Origin: Brevundimonas halotolerans
Lineage (GTDB): Bacteria > Pseudomonadota > Alphaproteobacteria > Caulobacterales > Caulobacteraceae
Reading direction: 5' to 3'
Assembly (NCBI RefSeq): GCF_003730275.1
Contig: NZ_QTTA01000020.1
Location: 62,001-126,000, forward strand
Length of the DNA stretch: 64,000 nt
Positions 29,809 through 37,686 of this stretch are shown here, piece after piece. The position numbers and the translations under genes were made by a program. The notes under the pieces were generated by a model. It saw only the letters and a program-made list of their open reading frames with translations, was not told the origin of the DNA and did not search any database. The first letter of the stretch is position 1; each line of letters begins with the position of its first letter.

Positions 29809-31073
29809 GCGACGAGCGACCCGACGCCTCTCTCTTAAGCGAAGGCCCGGCCAGTCCCTGGTCGGTGCCCGATTTCCGCTGGCTGTGGCTGGGCCGTCTG
29901 GCGGCGGTGCTGGGCATCCAGATCCAGTCGTCGGCCCTGTTGTGGCAGGTCTATGAGATCGCCCGGCGCGACCATCCGATCGAACAGGCCAGCCTGTATC
30001 TGGGGCTGGTGGGGCTGGCGCAATTCCTGCCGCTGCTGGCCCTGACCCTGCCCGCCGGGGCCATGGCCGACCGGCGCGACCGCAAGACGACGGTCATCCT
30101 GTCGGTTCTGGTCGAGGGCAGTTGCGCGGGGGCCTTCCTCGCGCTGGCGATCCGGGGCGATCCGCCGCTGTGGGGGCTGCTGGCGATTGCCGCCGTCTTT
30201 GGCGCCGCGCGCGCGTTTCTGGCCCCCGCGACCCAGGCCTTCCTGCCCATGGTGGTCGGCCGGCGGGCGCTGGCCCCGGCGATTGCCGCCCAGTCGATCG
30301 CCTTTCAGACCGGCGCCATTGCCGGCCCGGCGCTGGGCGGGCTGATCGTCGGCCTGTCGGTGCCGCTGGCCTATGGCGTGTCGGCGGTGATGTTCGCCGT
30401 GGCGGTCACCGCCCTGCTGCTGATCCGCACCTCGGGGCGCCCGCCGGTCATCCAGACGGGGCTGACGCGGCTGCAGGCCGTGACCGAGGGCCTGCGCTAT
30501 GTGTGGAAGACCAAGATCGTGCTGGGCGCCATTTCGCTGGATCTGGTGGTCGTCATGTTCGCGGGCGTGGCCCTGCTGACGCCGGTGTTCGCGCGCGACA
30601 TTCTGCATGTGGGGGCGCTGGGGTTTGGCCTGTTGCGCGCCTCCTTCGGGGTCGGGGCGCTGGCGATGGCGGTCTATCTCAGCCGGTTTCCGATCACCCG
30701 CAACGGCGGCACCTGGATGCTGGCGGCGGTGGCGGTGTTCGGCATCTGCACCCTGACGTTTGGCCTGTCGCGGATGGCCTGGCTGTCGGCGCTGGTGCTG
30801 TTGATCGGCGGCGCCGCCGACATGATCAGCGTCAATATCCGCCAGACCCTGATCCAGCTGGCCACGCCCGATCACATGCGCGGCCGGGTCAGCTCGGTCT
30901 CCATGCTGTTCATCGGGGCGTCGAACGAACTGGGCGAGGCCTATTCCGGCGTGATGGTGCGGCTGCTGGGGCCCGTAGGCGCGGCGGTCTTCGGCGGGTT
31001 CGGCGCCCTGGCCTCGACGGGCATCTGGGCGAAGATGTTCCCGGACCTCAGGAAGGCGGACCGGCTGGAGTGA
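29805..31073 (+). CDS. MFS transporter, EntS/MFS_3-like
   Basis: 422 residues with about 11-12 membrane helices. A motif-A-like loop is present (GAMADRRDRKTTVILS) and the sequence resembles the MFS_3 group that includes enterobactin exporter EntS (RWLWLGRLAAVLGIQIQS at the start and MRGRVSSVSMLFIGASNELG later). GTG 29805 is the start, overlapping the cupin stop. Likely an exporter; substrate unknown. Confidence 0.85.
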   Translation: MSDERPDASLLSEGPASPWSVPDFRWLWLGRLAAVLGIQIQSSALLWQVYEIARRDHPIEQASLYLGLVGLAQFLPLLALTLPAGAMADRRDRKTTVILSVLVEGSCAGAFLALAIRGDPPLWGLLAIAAVFGAARAFLAPATQAFLPMVVGRRALAPAIAAQSIAFQTGAIAGPALGGLIVGLSVPLAYGVSAVMFAVAVTALLLIRTSGRPPVIQTGLTRLQAVTEGLRYVWKTKIVLGAISLDLVVVMFAGVALLTPVFARDILHVGALGFGLLRASFGVGALAMAVYLSRFPITRNGGTWMLAAVAVFGICTLTFGLSRMAWLSALVLLIGGAADMISVNIRQTLIQLATPDHMRGRVSSVSMLFIGASNELGEAYSGVMVRLLGPVGAAVFGGFGALASTGIWAKMFPDLRKADRLE

Positions 31074-31092
31074 GGGGTCTCGCTCGCGCCGC

Positions 31093-31869
31093 CTATGCGG
31101 AGGGGCACGGGGCGGCGGGATGGTGCGCGGGCACACGGGTGGCAGGCCGGGTCAGGGCCAGTTCGGCCTGAATGAAGACGAAGGCCAGAATGGCGACCGC
31201 CTCGGCCATCTCTTCAAACAGTTCGTGCTGGAGAAGCGCACCGGCCGAAACCAGCAGCGCGATCCGGATCACCGACCTCCGGTCCAGGGGGGGCTGACGC
31301 AGCAGTGGAGCCAGCCATGGCGGCCGCAGGCTCAGCAGGCCCGCCGCGACAACCATGCCCCAGCCGACTACCGCATAGGCAATGTCATAGAGCCGGGGTG
31401 AGACGAAGTTGTGCAGATTGGTTTCGGCCTGAAGGTTCGCGGTGGCGAAGGCCCCGGTCGCGGACCATTGGAAGATGTGCTGGCCCCAGCTGGCTTCTTC
31501 GCCAAAGGCCAGAACCCCGAACAGGGCGACGCCTGACCAGAAGCCGACCTTGAGTACAGCGCGGGAGACGACCGCCTCCCGTACGGCCAATACGACGATC
31601 AGGATCAGCCCGACGGCAGTGACGGTTTCCACCACGCCGCCATCATAGGTTTCAGCCCCGAACAGCCAGGGGGCCGCAAGGCCTTCACGCCACAGATAGA
31701 GAGTGATCGGCACCAGCACGCCCCAGGTGAGGATGAGCACACCTATCCCGGTCCGGGACAGCACGGCCGGGTTGGCACCATTGCCCCGCTCGCGAACCCT
31801 CCACGCGTGAAGGCAGACGGCCAGTCCGCACAGCCCGGCCAGCCCCGTACTTACTGTCATCCACGACAA
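31093..31869 (-). CDS. Conserved polytopic membrane protein
   Basis: 258 residues with about seven hydrophobic segments. The conserved-looking loops are FGEEASWGQHIFQW and LQAETNLHNF, whose acidic and His residues could form an active or metal site; similar GEE-SWGQ and E-NLHN blocks occur in an uncharacterised family. No function assigned. It lies next to the tRNA-Lys on the same strand. Confidence 0.7.
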   Translation of the reverse strand: MSWMTVSTGLAGLCGLAVCLHAWRVRERGNGANPAVLSRTGIGVLILTWGVLVPITLYLWREGLAAPWLFGAETYDGGVVETVTAVGLILIVVLAVREAVVSRAVLKVGFWSGVALFGVLAFGEEASWGQHIFQWSATGAFATANLQAETNLHNFVSPRLYDIAYAVVGWGMVVAAGLLSLRPPWLAPLLRQPPLDRRSVIRIALLVSAGALLQHELFEEMAEAVAILAFVFIQAELALTRPATRVPAHHPAAPCPSA

Positions 31870-31902
31870 GGCAACCTCCCCGACCTCTGTTCAGACATGA
31901 AG

Positions 31903-31979
31903 TGGGGGGCGTTCGTGGACTTGAACCACGGACCTGCGGGTTAAGAAGCCGCCGCTCTGCGCTACTGAGCTAAACGCCC
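31903..31979 (-). tRNA. tRNA-Lys (anticodon CTT), structurally atypical
   Basis: Cloverleaf on the minus strand: 7-bp acceptor (GGGCGTT with AACGCCC), D stem GCTC/GAGC, loop TTCTTAA with anticodon CTT at 31945-31943, 5-nt variable loop, 5-bp T stem CGTGG/CCACG with TTCAAGT loop, encoded CCA. Unusual: the D loop AGTAGCGCA has no consecutive GG, bases 31 and 39 are a C-C mismatch and the discriminator is C. It may be functional but divergent, or decaying. Confidence 0.75.
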
Positions 31980-32083
31980 GTCACTTGTCATGTCCCGGAA
32001 TGACCCGGACAAGGATGAGTGGAGCAGGAACCGTGCCAGTGTCGACGGCGGGCTTTGGTGCGGCTCTCAACCGATCAGCCCGG

Positions 32084-32186
32084 ACCGACCCTGGGATCAA
32101 GTCCGAGGGTGACGGAGGAAAGCACGCGGGCGTTTCCGCCCCCTCCACCGCTTCGCGGTCCCCCTACGCCGTTGCACGGGGGAGGA
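32084..32186. repeat. Two adjacent extragenic palindromes
   Basis: 32084-32115 is a relative of the right arm of the 4725-4816 element (centre ATCAAGTCCGAGGG). 32138-32186 follows the CCCCCTCC / GGGGGAGGAG layout with an inner ACCGCTTCGCGGT hairpin, related in plan to the 15041-15190 pair. They lie between tRNA-Lys and the dCTP deaminase stop. The remaining sequence from 31980 shows nothing else. Confidence 0.6.
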
Positions 32187-32187
32187 G

Positions 32188-33213
32188 CTACGCCCGGAAA
32201 TGCTTGCTGAGCTTCAGCCCCTGGCTCTGGTAGTGGCTGCCGCCTTCGCCGTAGAGGCGGTCGGGGCGTTCGGTCAGGGGTTCATAGACCAGGCGAGCGA
32301 CGATCTGGCCGTGTTCCAGCATGAAGGGGGTGTCGTGGGTGCGGACCTCGAGCACGCCCCTTGAGCCCGCCCCGTGCGCCTCGTCGGTGCCGAAGCCGGG
32401 GTCGAAGAAGCCGGCATAATGCACGCGGAACTCGCCGACCGAGGGGTCGATGGGGGTCATTTCGGCGGCCTGGTCGACGGGGATCTCGACCGCTTCGCGT
32501 GAGGCCAGAATGTAGAATTCGCCGGGGTCCAGCATCAGCTCGCCGCGCTGGGCGCGCAGCGGCTCCCAGAAGTCGGCGGGGTCGTGGCCGGCCACCTTGT
32601 CCAGATCGATCAGGCCGGCGTGGCGACGCCCGCGATAGCCGACGATGCCGCCCTCATTTTTGAAGGCCAGATCGACGCCGACGCTGCGGGTTTCAAGACG
32701 GGGGGGCTCGCCCGCCTTGAGCCGCAGCTGGTTCAGCCGGGTGCCGGGGCGGACCAGCACGGAAAAGGTCTGGGGCGCGATTTCCAGATACAGCGGCCCG
32801 TCATAGCCCTCGGCCACATCGTCAAAGGTGGCGCCCCGGTCGGTCATCAGGCGGACGAACACATCGACCCGGCCGGTCGAGCTTTTCGGATTGGCGCGGG
32901 CCACCACGCCGGGCGGCAGGCTGAGCCGCTCCTGCAGCTTGACGATATAGACGCAGCCTTTTTCCAGCACCGCCCCGCCGTCGAGGTCGATGGTGTGCAT
33001 GACCACGTCCTGGATGCGGGTCTCGACCGTGCGCTCGCCGGGCAAGAAGGAGGCGCGCACCCGCCAGCCCCGGTCGGACAGGCGCAGGTCCAGACTGGCG
33101 GGCTGGACCTGATCGGCATCAAAGGGCGTGTCCGAGGTCACGGCCCCGGCGGCGATCAGGGTATCGATGGCCTGGCAGGGCAGGATGCCGGGGCGGGAAG
33201 CGGTAAAGGTCAT
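32188..33213 (-). CDS. dcd: Two-domain 2'-deoxycytidine 5'-triphosphate deaminase
   Basis: 341 residues, about twice the length of classical Dcd, with two dUTPase-like domains in tandem as in the alphaproteobacterial DCD_N/DCD_C family. The N-terminal half has QPASLDLRLSDRGWRVRAS and NPKSSTGRVDVFVR; the C-terminal half has DPGEFYILASREAV, FDPGFG and SRGVLEVR. It deaminates dCTP to dUTP for thymidylate supply. ATG 33213 chosen. Divergent from apaG, 85 nt apart. Confidence 0.9.
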   Translation of the reverse strand: MTFTASRPGILPCQAIDTLIAAGAVTSDTPFDADQVQPASLDLRLSDRGWRVRASFLPGERTVETRIQDVVMHTIDLDGGAVLEKGCVYIVKLQERLSLPPGVVARANPKSSTGRVDVFVRLMTDRGATFDDVAEGYDGPLYLEIAPQTFSVLVRPGTRLNQLRLKAGEPPRLETRSVGVDLAFKNEGGIVGYRGRRHAGLIDLDKVAGHDPADFWEPLRAQRGELMLDPGEFYILASREAVEIPVDQAAEMTPIDPSVGEFRVHYAGFFDPGFGTDEAHGAGSRGVLEVRTHDTPFMLEHGQIVARLVYEPLTERPDRLYGEGGSHYQSQGLKLSKHFRA

Positions 33214-33298
33214 GGCCTCAGTCTTCCACGGATTTCCGGGCGAGTCGTCAAGCCGAAACAGGCTTGCGGCGCGCGCGCGGCGGGGCGAGCATGGGGGC

Positions 33299-33703
33299 AT
33301 GTATGAGAGTGCCGCCTATACCGCCGAAACCCGGGGCGTCCGCGTCAAGGTTCAGCCCAGCTATCTCGCCGGGCGCTCGAACCCCGACGAGGGGCTGTGG
33401 GTCTGGGCCTATCAGATCGAGATCGTCAATCTGACCGGCGTGCCGGTACAGCTGCTGTCCCGCCACTGGGTCATCACCGATGCCACGGGCCGCGAGGAGG
33501 TGGTGATCGGCGACGGCGTGGTCGGCGAACAGCCGGTGATCGCGCCCGGCGACAGCCACAGCTATGCCTCGGGCTGCCCGCTACCGACGCCCTCCGGGGC
33601 CATGCGCGGAAGCTATGTGATGGAAACGCCCGACGGCGAACGGTTCGAGGCCGAAATCCCCGCCTTCAGCCTCGACGTGCCGGGCGCGAGGACGTTGAAC
33701 TGA
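33299..33703 (+). CDS. apaG: ApaG family protein
   Basis: 134 residues forming a fibronectin-type-III-like fold: TRGVRVKVQPSYL, WVWAYQIEIVNLTG, LLSRHWVITDATG, VVGEQPVIAPGDSHSYASG and GAMRGSYVME are the ApaG blocks. Once named for Co2+/Mg2+ efflux, its biochemical role is unsettled. Cytoplasmic. The start is ATG 33299. Confidence 0.93.
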   Translation: MYESAAYTAETRGVRVKVQPSYLAGRSNPDEGLWVWAYQIEIVNLTGVPVQLLSRHWVITDATGREEVVIGDGVVGEQPVIAPGDSHSYASGCPLPTPSGAMRGSYVMETPDGERFEAEIPAFSLDVPGARTLN

Positions 33704-33762
33704 CTGCGCTCAAGCAGCGAGCCGCCGCGCGGCGAGCGTTAGCGCCCCAAATTTTCGAGGCC

Positions 33763-33794
33763 GGGGCTGCGTCAACCCGGAGAACCGCAGCCCC
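33763..33794. terminator. Hairpin downstream of apaG
   Basis: GGGGCTGCG (33763-33771) can pair with CGCAGCCCC (33786-33794) around a 14-nt loop, 60 nt after apaG. There is no T-tract, so it could be a Rho-assisted or structural element rather than an intrinsic terminator. Confidence 0.35.
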
Positions 33795-33871
33795 GCCCCC
33801 CGAAGGCTCGCCCGGCGCGAACGCCAGACGAGGGGGTGGTGGCCCACAAGGGGCGATCCTGAAAGCCTCAG

Positions 33872-33957
33872 GAGTGACGAGTGGCGAGTGGCGTGTGACG
33901 AGTAGTCAGACACAGTCGGCGGCGAAAGCAGAACTCGCCACTCGCCACTCGTCACTC
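33872..33957. repeat. Perfect 22-bp inverted repeat at the gcrA 3' end
   Basis: Arms 33872-33893 and 33936-33957 are exact reverse complements separated by 42 nt. Each arm is itself built of tandem AGTGGCG/ACGAGTG-like heptads. The right arm runs into the gcrA stop codon, so the structure would form at the end of the gcrA mRNA. Confidence 0.85.
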
Positions 33958-34474
33958 AGATGTACCGCCGCAGCGAACGAGCGAGATCGGTGCTGCCGTC
34001 CTTGGAGCCGCGCTTGACCTGGGGCTGATAGGCGACCCGGGCGTGCTCGACGCAATAGACGCCTTCCGAGGCGCGACGGCCGCAGAAGCTGAACTCGGTC
34101 GAGGACGGATCGCCGATCGGCCATTTGCACATATGGGCACCCAGCGTCATGACCGTGGCCGTGCCGGGCATTTCCGGGGTCGGGTCGGGACGGGTCGGCG
34201 GCACGGGGCGCGACTGGGCGGCCTCGATGCGGCGCGGGGCCGACGGCTGGGCCGGGGCGGGGGCCGCCGCGCGCGGGCGGGTGGGGCGATAGGTCGTGCG
34301 CGCCGGCTGGCTGGGCGCAGCCCGGCCCGACAGGCCCAGGCGGTGCACCTTGCCGATCACGGCGTTGCGGGTCACGCCACCGCCCAGAGCCTTGGCGATC
34401 TGGCTGGCCGACTGGCCCTCAAGCCAGAGCTTGGTCAGTGCGCCAACGCGATCCTCGGTCCAGCCTGCGGTCAT
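33956..34474 (-). CDS. gcrA: Cell-cycle regulator GcrA
   Basis: 172 residues. The N-terminal helix-turn-helix (WTEDRVGALTKLWLEGQSAS, then GVTRNAVIGKVHRLGL at residues 31-49 or so) is the GcrA signature. A Pro/Ala/Arg linker follows, and the C-terminal sigma70-binding part has CKWPIGDP, FCGRR and YCVEHARVAY with paired cysteines. In Caulobacter GcrA works with sigma70 at promoters carrying CcrM-methylated GANTC. ATG 34474 gives the canonical N-terminus MTAGWTEDRV. Confidence 0.96.
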   Translation of the reverse strand: MTAGWTEDRVGALTKLWLEGQSASQIAKALGGGVTRNAVIGKVHRLGLSGRAAPSQPARTTYRPTRPRAAAPAPAQPSAPRRIEAAQSRPVPPTRPDPTPEMPGTATVMTLGAHMCKWPIGDPSSTEFSFCGRRASEGVYCVEHARVAYQPQVKRGSKDGSTDLARSLRRYI

Positions 34475-34494
34475 GCCATCCTCCCGGTTTGGTC

Positions 34495-34616
34495 GATTCA
34501 ATATCTTGCGTCGGGTGCCCCGTCTGGAGCGCCTGACCCACAACCAGTCGTAAACCTCTCGTTAACAGACGCAAGATGTGCGATTCGGAGTGTCCACAGA
34601 AACCACATCTTGAATC
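34495..34616. promoter_or_regulatory. gcrA promoter region: CtrA-like box, three GANTC sites, degenerate DnaA box
   Basis: TAAA-N7-TTAAC at 34551-34566 is one base from the CtrA consensus. GANTC sites are at 34495-34499, 34582-34586 and 34612-34616. GTGTCCACA at 34590-34598 matches a DnaA box in 7 of 9 positions. In Caulobacter gcrA is repressed by CtrA and activated by DnaA. The region is shared with the divergent ABC permease gene. Confidence 0.6.
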
Positions 34617-34685
34617 AGCGTTCGCTGAAGGCTCCGGGGGCCGTTTGGCTTGAACCGGAGCCCTATCGGGCGCATCTGGCCGGAC

Positions 34686-35534
34686 ATGACCGAACGCACG
34701 CCCTCCACCCTCGCTGACCTCGCCACCGCCGATGCCGCCAAGGGCCCGCCCGTGCCGCGCCGCTATGCAGGGATCAACGGGATCGGTGTCTGGACGCTGT
34801 ATCTCCGCGAGGTTCGCCGCTTCTGGAAGGTGGGGGCCCAGACGGTCGCCGCCCCGGTGGTGACGACCCTGCTCTATATGCTGGTGTTCGTGGTGGCCTT
34901 CGAGGGCGGGCGCCCGCCCCTGCACGGCACGCCGTTTGCCGAGTTCGTGGCGCCGGGCCTGATCATGATGGCCATGCTGAACAACGCCTTTGCCAACTCA
35001 TCCTCCAGCCTGATCCAGGCCAAGATCATGGGCACAGCCACCGACTTCCTGACCCCGCCGCTCAGCCCGCTGGAGCTGACCATCGGCTTTACCCTCGGCG
35101 CCGCCACGCGCGGACTGGTGGTCGGGCTGGTGACCGCTTTGTGCGTGCTGCCGTTCGCGCAGCTTGAGATCCAGAACCTCGGCCTGATCCTGTGGTTCGG
35201 CCTGTGTGCCAGCCTGCTGATGGGGATGGTCGGGGTGCTGGCCGGTCTGTGGAGTGAGAAGTTCGACCAGCTGTCGGCGGTGCAGAATTTCGTGGTCATG
35301 CCGCTCACCTTCCTGTCGGGTGCCTTCTATCTGGTCGAGCGCCTGCCCGAGCCGTTCGCCACCTTCAGCCGCTTCAACCCCTTCTTCTATCTGATCGACG
35401 GCTTCAGGGCCGGCTTCATCGGCCAGGCCGAGAGCAATCTGCTGATCGGCGGCGCGGCAGCCGGCGCGTTGACGGTTGTGTTCGCCGTCATCTGCTGGGC
35501 CGTGTTCCGCTCAGGCTGGCGGCTGAAGAGCTGA
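34686..35534 (+). CDS. ABC-2 type transporter permease
   Basis: 282 residues with six membrane segments (from about 50-70 to 255-275) and the ABC2_membrane pattern WTLYLREVRRFWKVG, FVAPGLIMMAMLNNAFANSSSS and FLSGAFYLVERLPEP. It is the membrane subunit of an exporter. No ATPase gene adjoins it, so the partner must be elsewhere. ATG 34686 gives MTERTPSTL; an upstream TTG is unlikely. Divergent from gcrA. Confidence 0.85.
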   Translation: MTERTPSTLADLATADAAKGPPVPRRYAGINGIGVWTLYLREVRRFWKVGAQTVAAPVVTTLLYMLVFVVAFEGGRPPLHGTPFAEFVAPGLIMMAMLNNAFANSSSSLIQAKIMGTATDFLTPPLSPLELTIGFTLGAATRGLVVGLVTALCVLPFAQLEIQNLGLILWFGLCASLLMGMVGVLAGLWSEKFDQLSAVQNFVVMPLTFLSGAFYLVERLPEPFATFSRFNPFFYLIDGFRAGFIGQAESNLLIGGAAAGALTVVFAVICWAVFRSGWRLKS

Positions 35535-35551
35535 GGCAGGAGAAGGTTTCG

Positions 35552-36085
35552 ATGGATCGGGTCGTCGTCGAACATGTCCGGGCAACGCCGGAGGAGTTGC
35601 AGCCCGGGGAGACGGGCTGGGAAGACGCCCTGCGCTGGGCCGAAGTGCCACTTCTTATTGAGGTCGGAGGTCTGGCCGCACTGGTCGTTCTGATCTTCAT
35701 CTTCCCTGCACCCGGTTTGGCCAAGGCTGCGGCGGTAGGGATTGCTGTCGCCGCCTTGCTGGGCAAACTCGCTGCGAGGCAGTGGCTCGCCAGACGCCAG
35801 CTGAAATTTCACCGCAGCACAGCCTCTGGAAGTCAGGCCTCGACATACGTGATCGATCATCAAGGGCTGGCAATTGGCAATATGTACGCGGAGAGCCGGA
35901 CGTACTGGTCGGCCATGAGGGGGGTCATTCGGTACCCGAACCGCTATGTCTTCCTCTTCACGCCCGCTCACAATCCGGTTCTGCCACGACGGCTACTGAC
36001 GCCCGAGCAGGATGCCGCCTTGCAGGCCCTGATAGCGGGCGCCGGGGTGACGATCACGGACGGTCCACCCCCCGGTGTTGACTAA
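35552..36085 (+). CDS. YcxB-like membrane-anchored protein
   Basis: 177 residues. Two hydrophobic segments (about 33-52 and 57-73) are followed by a soluble part with the YcxB-like pattern STYVIDHQGLAIGNMYAESRTYWSAMRGVIRYPNRYVFLFTP. Function is unknown for this family. It lies 17 nt after the ABC permease and could be co-transcribed. Confidence 0.6.
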   Translation: MDRVVVEHVRATPEELQPGETGWEDALRWAEVPLLIEVGGLAALVVLIFIFPAPGLAKAAAVGIAVAALLGKLAARQWLARRQLKFHRSTASGSQASTYVIDHQGLAIGNMYAESRTYWSAMRGVIRYPNRYVFLFTPAHNPVLPRRLLTPEQDAALQALIAGAGVTITDGPPPGVD

Positions 36086-36178
36086 GCGGGGGCGGAGGCG
36101 GACAACGCCTGACATCTGTTTCATCGGTCCCGGTGCCGTTCCCGCGCCGGGGCTTTCGCGTTCTGGAGGTCCGATCCC

Positions 36179-37372
36179 GTGTCCAGCCATCTGATGGGTG
36201 TCTACAACCGCGCGCCGCTGGCGGTCGATCATGGCAAGGGGCCGCGCCTCTATGCGACCGACGGCACCGTCTATCTGGACTGCGTCTCGGGCATTTCGAC
36301 CAACGCCCTGGGCCACGCCCACCCGCGGCTGGTGCAGGCGGTCAAGGATCAGGCCGAAAAGCTGTGGCACGTCTCGAACATCTTCCAGATCCCGGGTCAG
36401 GAAGAGCTGGCCGACCGGCTGTGCGCCGACAGCTTTGCCGACGCGGTGTTCTTCACCAACTCGGGCTCGGAAGCGGTCGAGTGCGCGCTGAAGACCGCCC
36501 GCAAATATCACCACGCCAACGGCCAGCCCGAGCGGATCGAGATCTACGGCTTTGACGGCTCGTTCCACGGCCGCACCTATGGCGCCATCAATGCGGCGGG
36601 CAATCCCAACTATGTCGAAGGGTTTGGCCCGCGCCTGCCCGGCTATTCGCAGCTGACCTTCGGCGATCACGACGCCATCAAGGCAGCCATCGCCCGGCCT
36701 GATACCGCGGCCATCATCCTCGAGCCCGTGCAGGGCGAGGGCGGCGCGCGCTCGGTGCCCGAAGTCTGCCTGCGCGGCCTGCGCGAGCTGTGCGACGAAC
36801 ACGGGGTGCTGATCATCTTCGACGAGGTCCAGTGCGGCATGGGCCGGACGGGCAAGCTGTGGGCCCACGAATGGGCCGGCATGGCGCCCGACATCATGGC
36901 CATCGCCAAGGCGCTGGGCGGCGGCTTCCCGGTCGGGGCGTGCCTGGCCTCGGACAAGGCGGCAAAGGGCATGACAGTCGGGGTGCACGGCTCGACCTTC
37001 GGCGGCAATCCGCTGGCCATGGCGGTCGGACTGGCCGCCTATGACGAGATCACCAAGCCCGAGACCCTCGAGAATGTGCGCGAGATCGCCGGCTATCTGA
37101 AACAGCAGCTGGCCGGGCTGCAGGAACGCTTCCCCGATGTGATCGAGGATGTGCGCGGCAAGGGCCTGCTGATCGGGGTGAAGCTGAAACCCAACAACCG
37201 CGAATTCATGGGCTGGGCCCGCGACGAAAACCAGCTGCTGGTGGCCGGCGGCGGCGACAACTGCGTCCGCATGCTGCCCCCCCTCAACTTCACCCGCGAA
37301 GACGCCGCCGACGTCATCGAACGGTTCGAGCGGACGTGCGAGTTCGCGCGGGGGAAGATGAAGGCCGGATAG
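36179..37372 (+). CDS. argD: Acetylornithine/succinyldiaminopimelate aminotransferase
   Basis: 397 residues of the class III PLP aminotransferases. Landmarks: YLDCVSGISTNALGH, FFTNSGSEAVECALK, GFDGSFHGRT, IIFDEVQCGMGRTG and the PLP-lysine block AIAKALGGGFPVG. ArgD makes N-acetylornithine and often also serves lysine synthesis, fitting dapE in the same window. Start is GTG 36179 with GGAGG 9 nt upstream; ATG 36194 is an alternative. argF follows after a repeat-filled gap. Confidence 0.95.
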   Translation: MSSHLMGVYNRAPLAVDHGKGPRLYATDGTVYLDCVSGISTNALGHAHPRLVQAVKDQAEKLWHVSNIFQIPGQEELADRLCADSFADAVFFTNSGSEAVECALKTARKYHHANGQPERIEIYGFDGSFHGRTYGAINAAGNPNYVEGFGPRLPGYSQLTFGDHDAIKAAIARPDTAAIILEPVQGEGGARSVPEVCLRGLRELCDEHGVLIIFDEVQCGMGRTGKLWAHEWAGMAPDIMAIAKALGGGFPVGACLASDKAAKGMTVGVHGSTFGGNPLAMAVGLAAYDEITKPETLENVREIAGYLKQQLAGLQERFPDVIEDVRGKGLLIGVKLKPNNREFMGWARDENQLLVAGGGDNCVRMLPPLNFTREDAADVIERFERTCEFARGKMKAG

Positions 37373-37388
37373 CGGCGTGGCCTGAAGA

Positions 37389-37648
37389 GGTTCATCACGA
37401 AGAGCACAAAGGATGCACGAAGGCCGCAAAGAGACCGAGCCCCTGTCAGCCGTCTCGACCTTCTGGTCGAAGACTGCATTGTGATCGAGATCAAATCGAT
37501 CGACGCCCTGGCGTCGATCCACACGGCTCAACTGCTGACTTATCTCCGATTTTCAAAGGTCGCCTGGTCGTTTGATCGGCGCAACCGACGAGATCGCACC
37601 GCCCTCTTTGTGTCCTTCGTGCATCCTTTGTGCTCTTTGTGATGAACC
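37389..37648. repeat. 46-bp inverted repeats enclosing a gene relic (argD-argF gap)
   Basis: Arms 37389-37434 and 37603-37648 match as reverse complements in 42 of 46 positions (motif GGTTCATCAC.AAGAGCAC). They enclose 168 nt. Arms with the same TTCATCAC ends recur at 50665-50768 and 50979-51030. The element fills most of the 314-nt spacer between argD and argF. Confidence 0.85.
37442..37642 (+). pseudogene. Remnant of a GxxExxY-family gene
   Basis: The frame through 37451 reads RLDLLVEDCIVIEIKSID, then ASIHTAQLLTYLRFSKV, which matches the C-terminal half of GxxExxY proteins (DLLVED.VIVELK, then H.AQLLTYL). There is no start codon; the frame runs into the left repeat arm upstream and ends at TGA 37640 inside the right arm. 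Beyond ...FSKV the match stops. About 40 recognisable codons remain, so it is a broken copy. Confidence 0.75.
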
Positions 37649-37686
37649 CCTTTTCTTCCCCTCCTATCCCCCGCTCGTGACTGCCC

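Noticed and set aside
36086..36178. Attenuator or riboswitch before argD
   Set aside because: GC-rich stems can be drawn but no conserved riboswitch core or leader peptide is visible.
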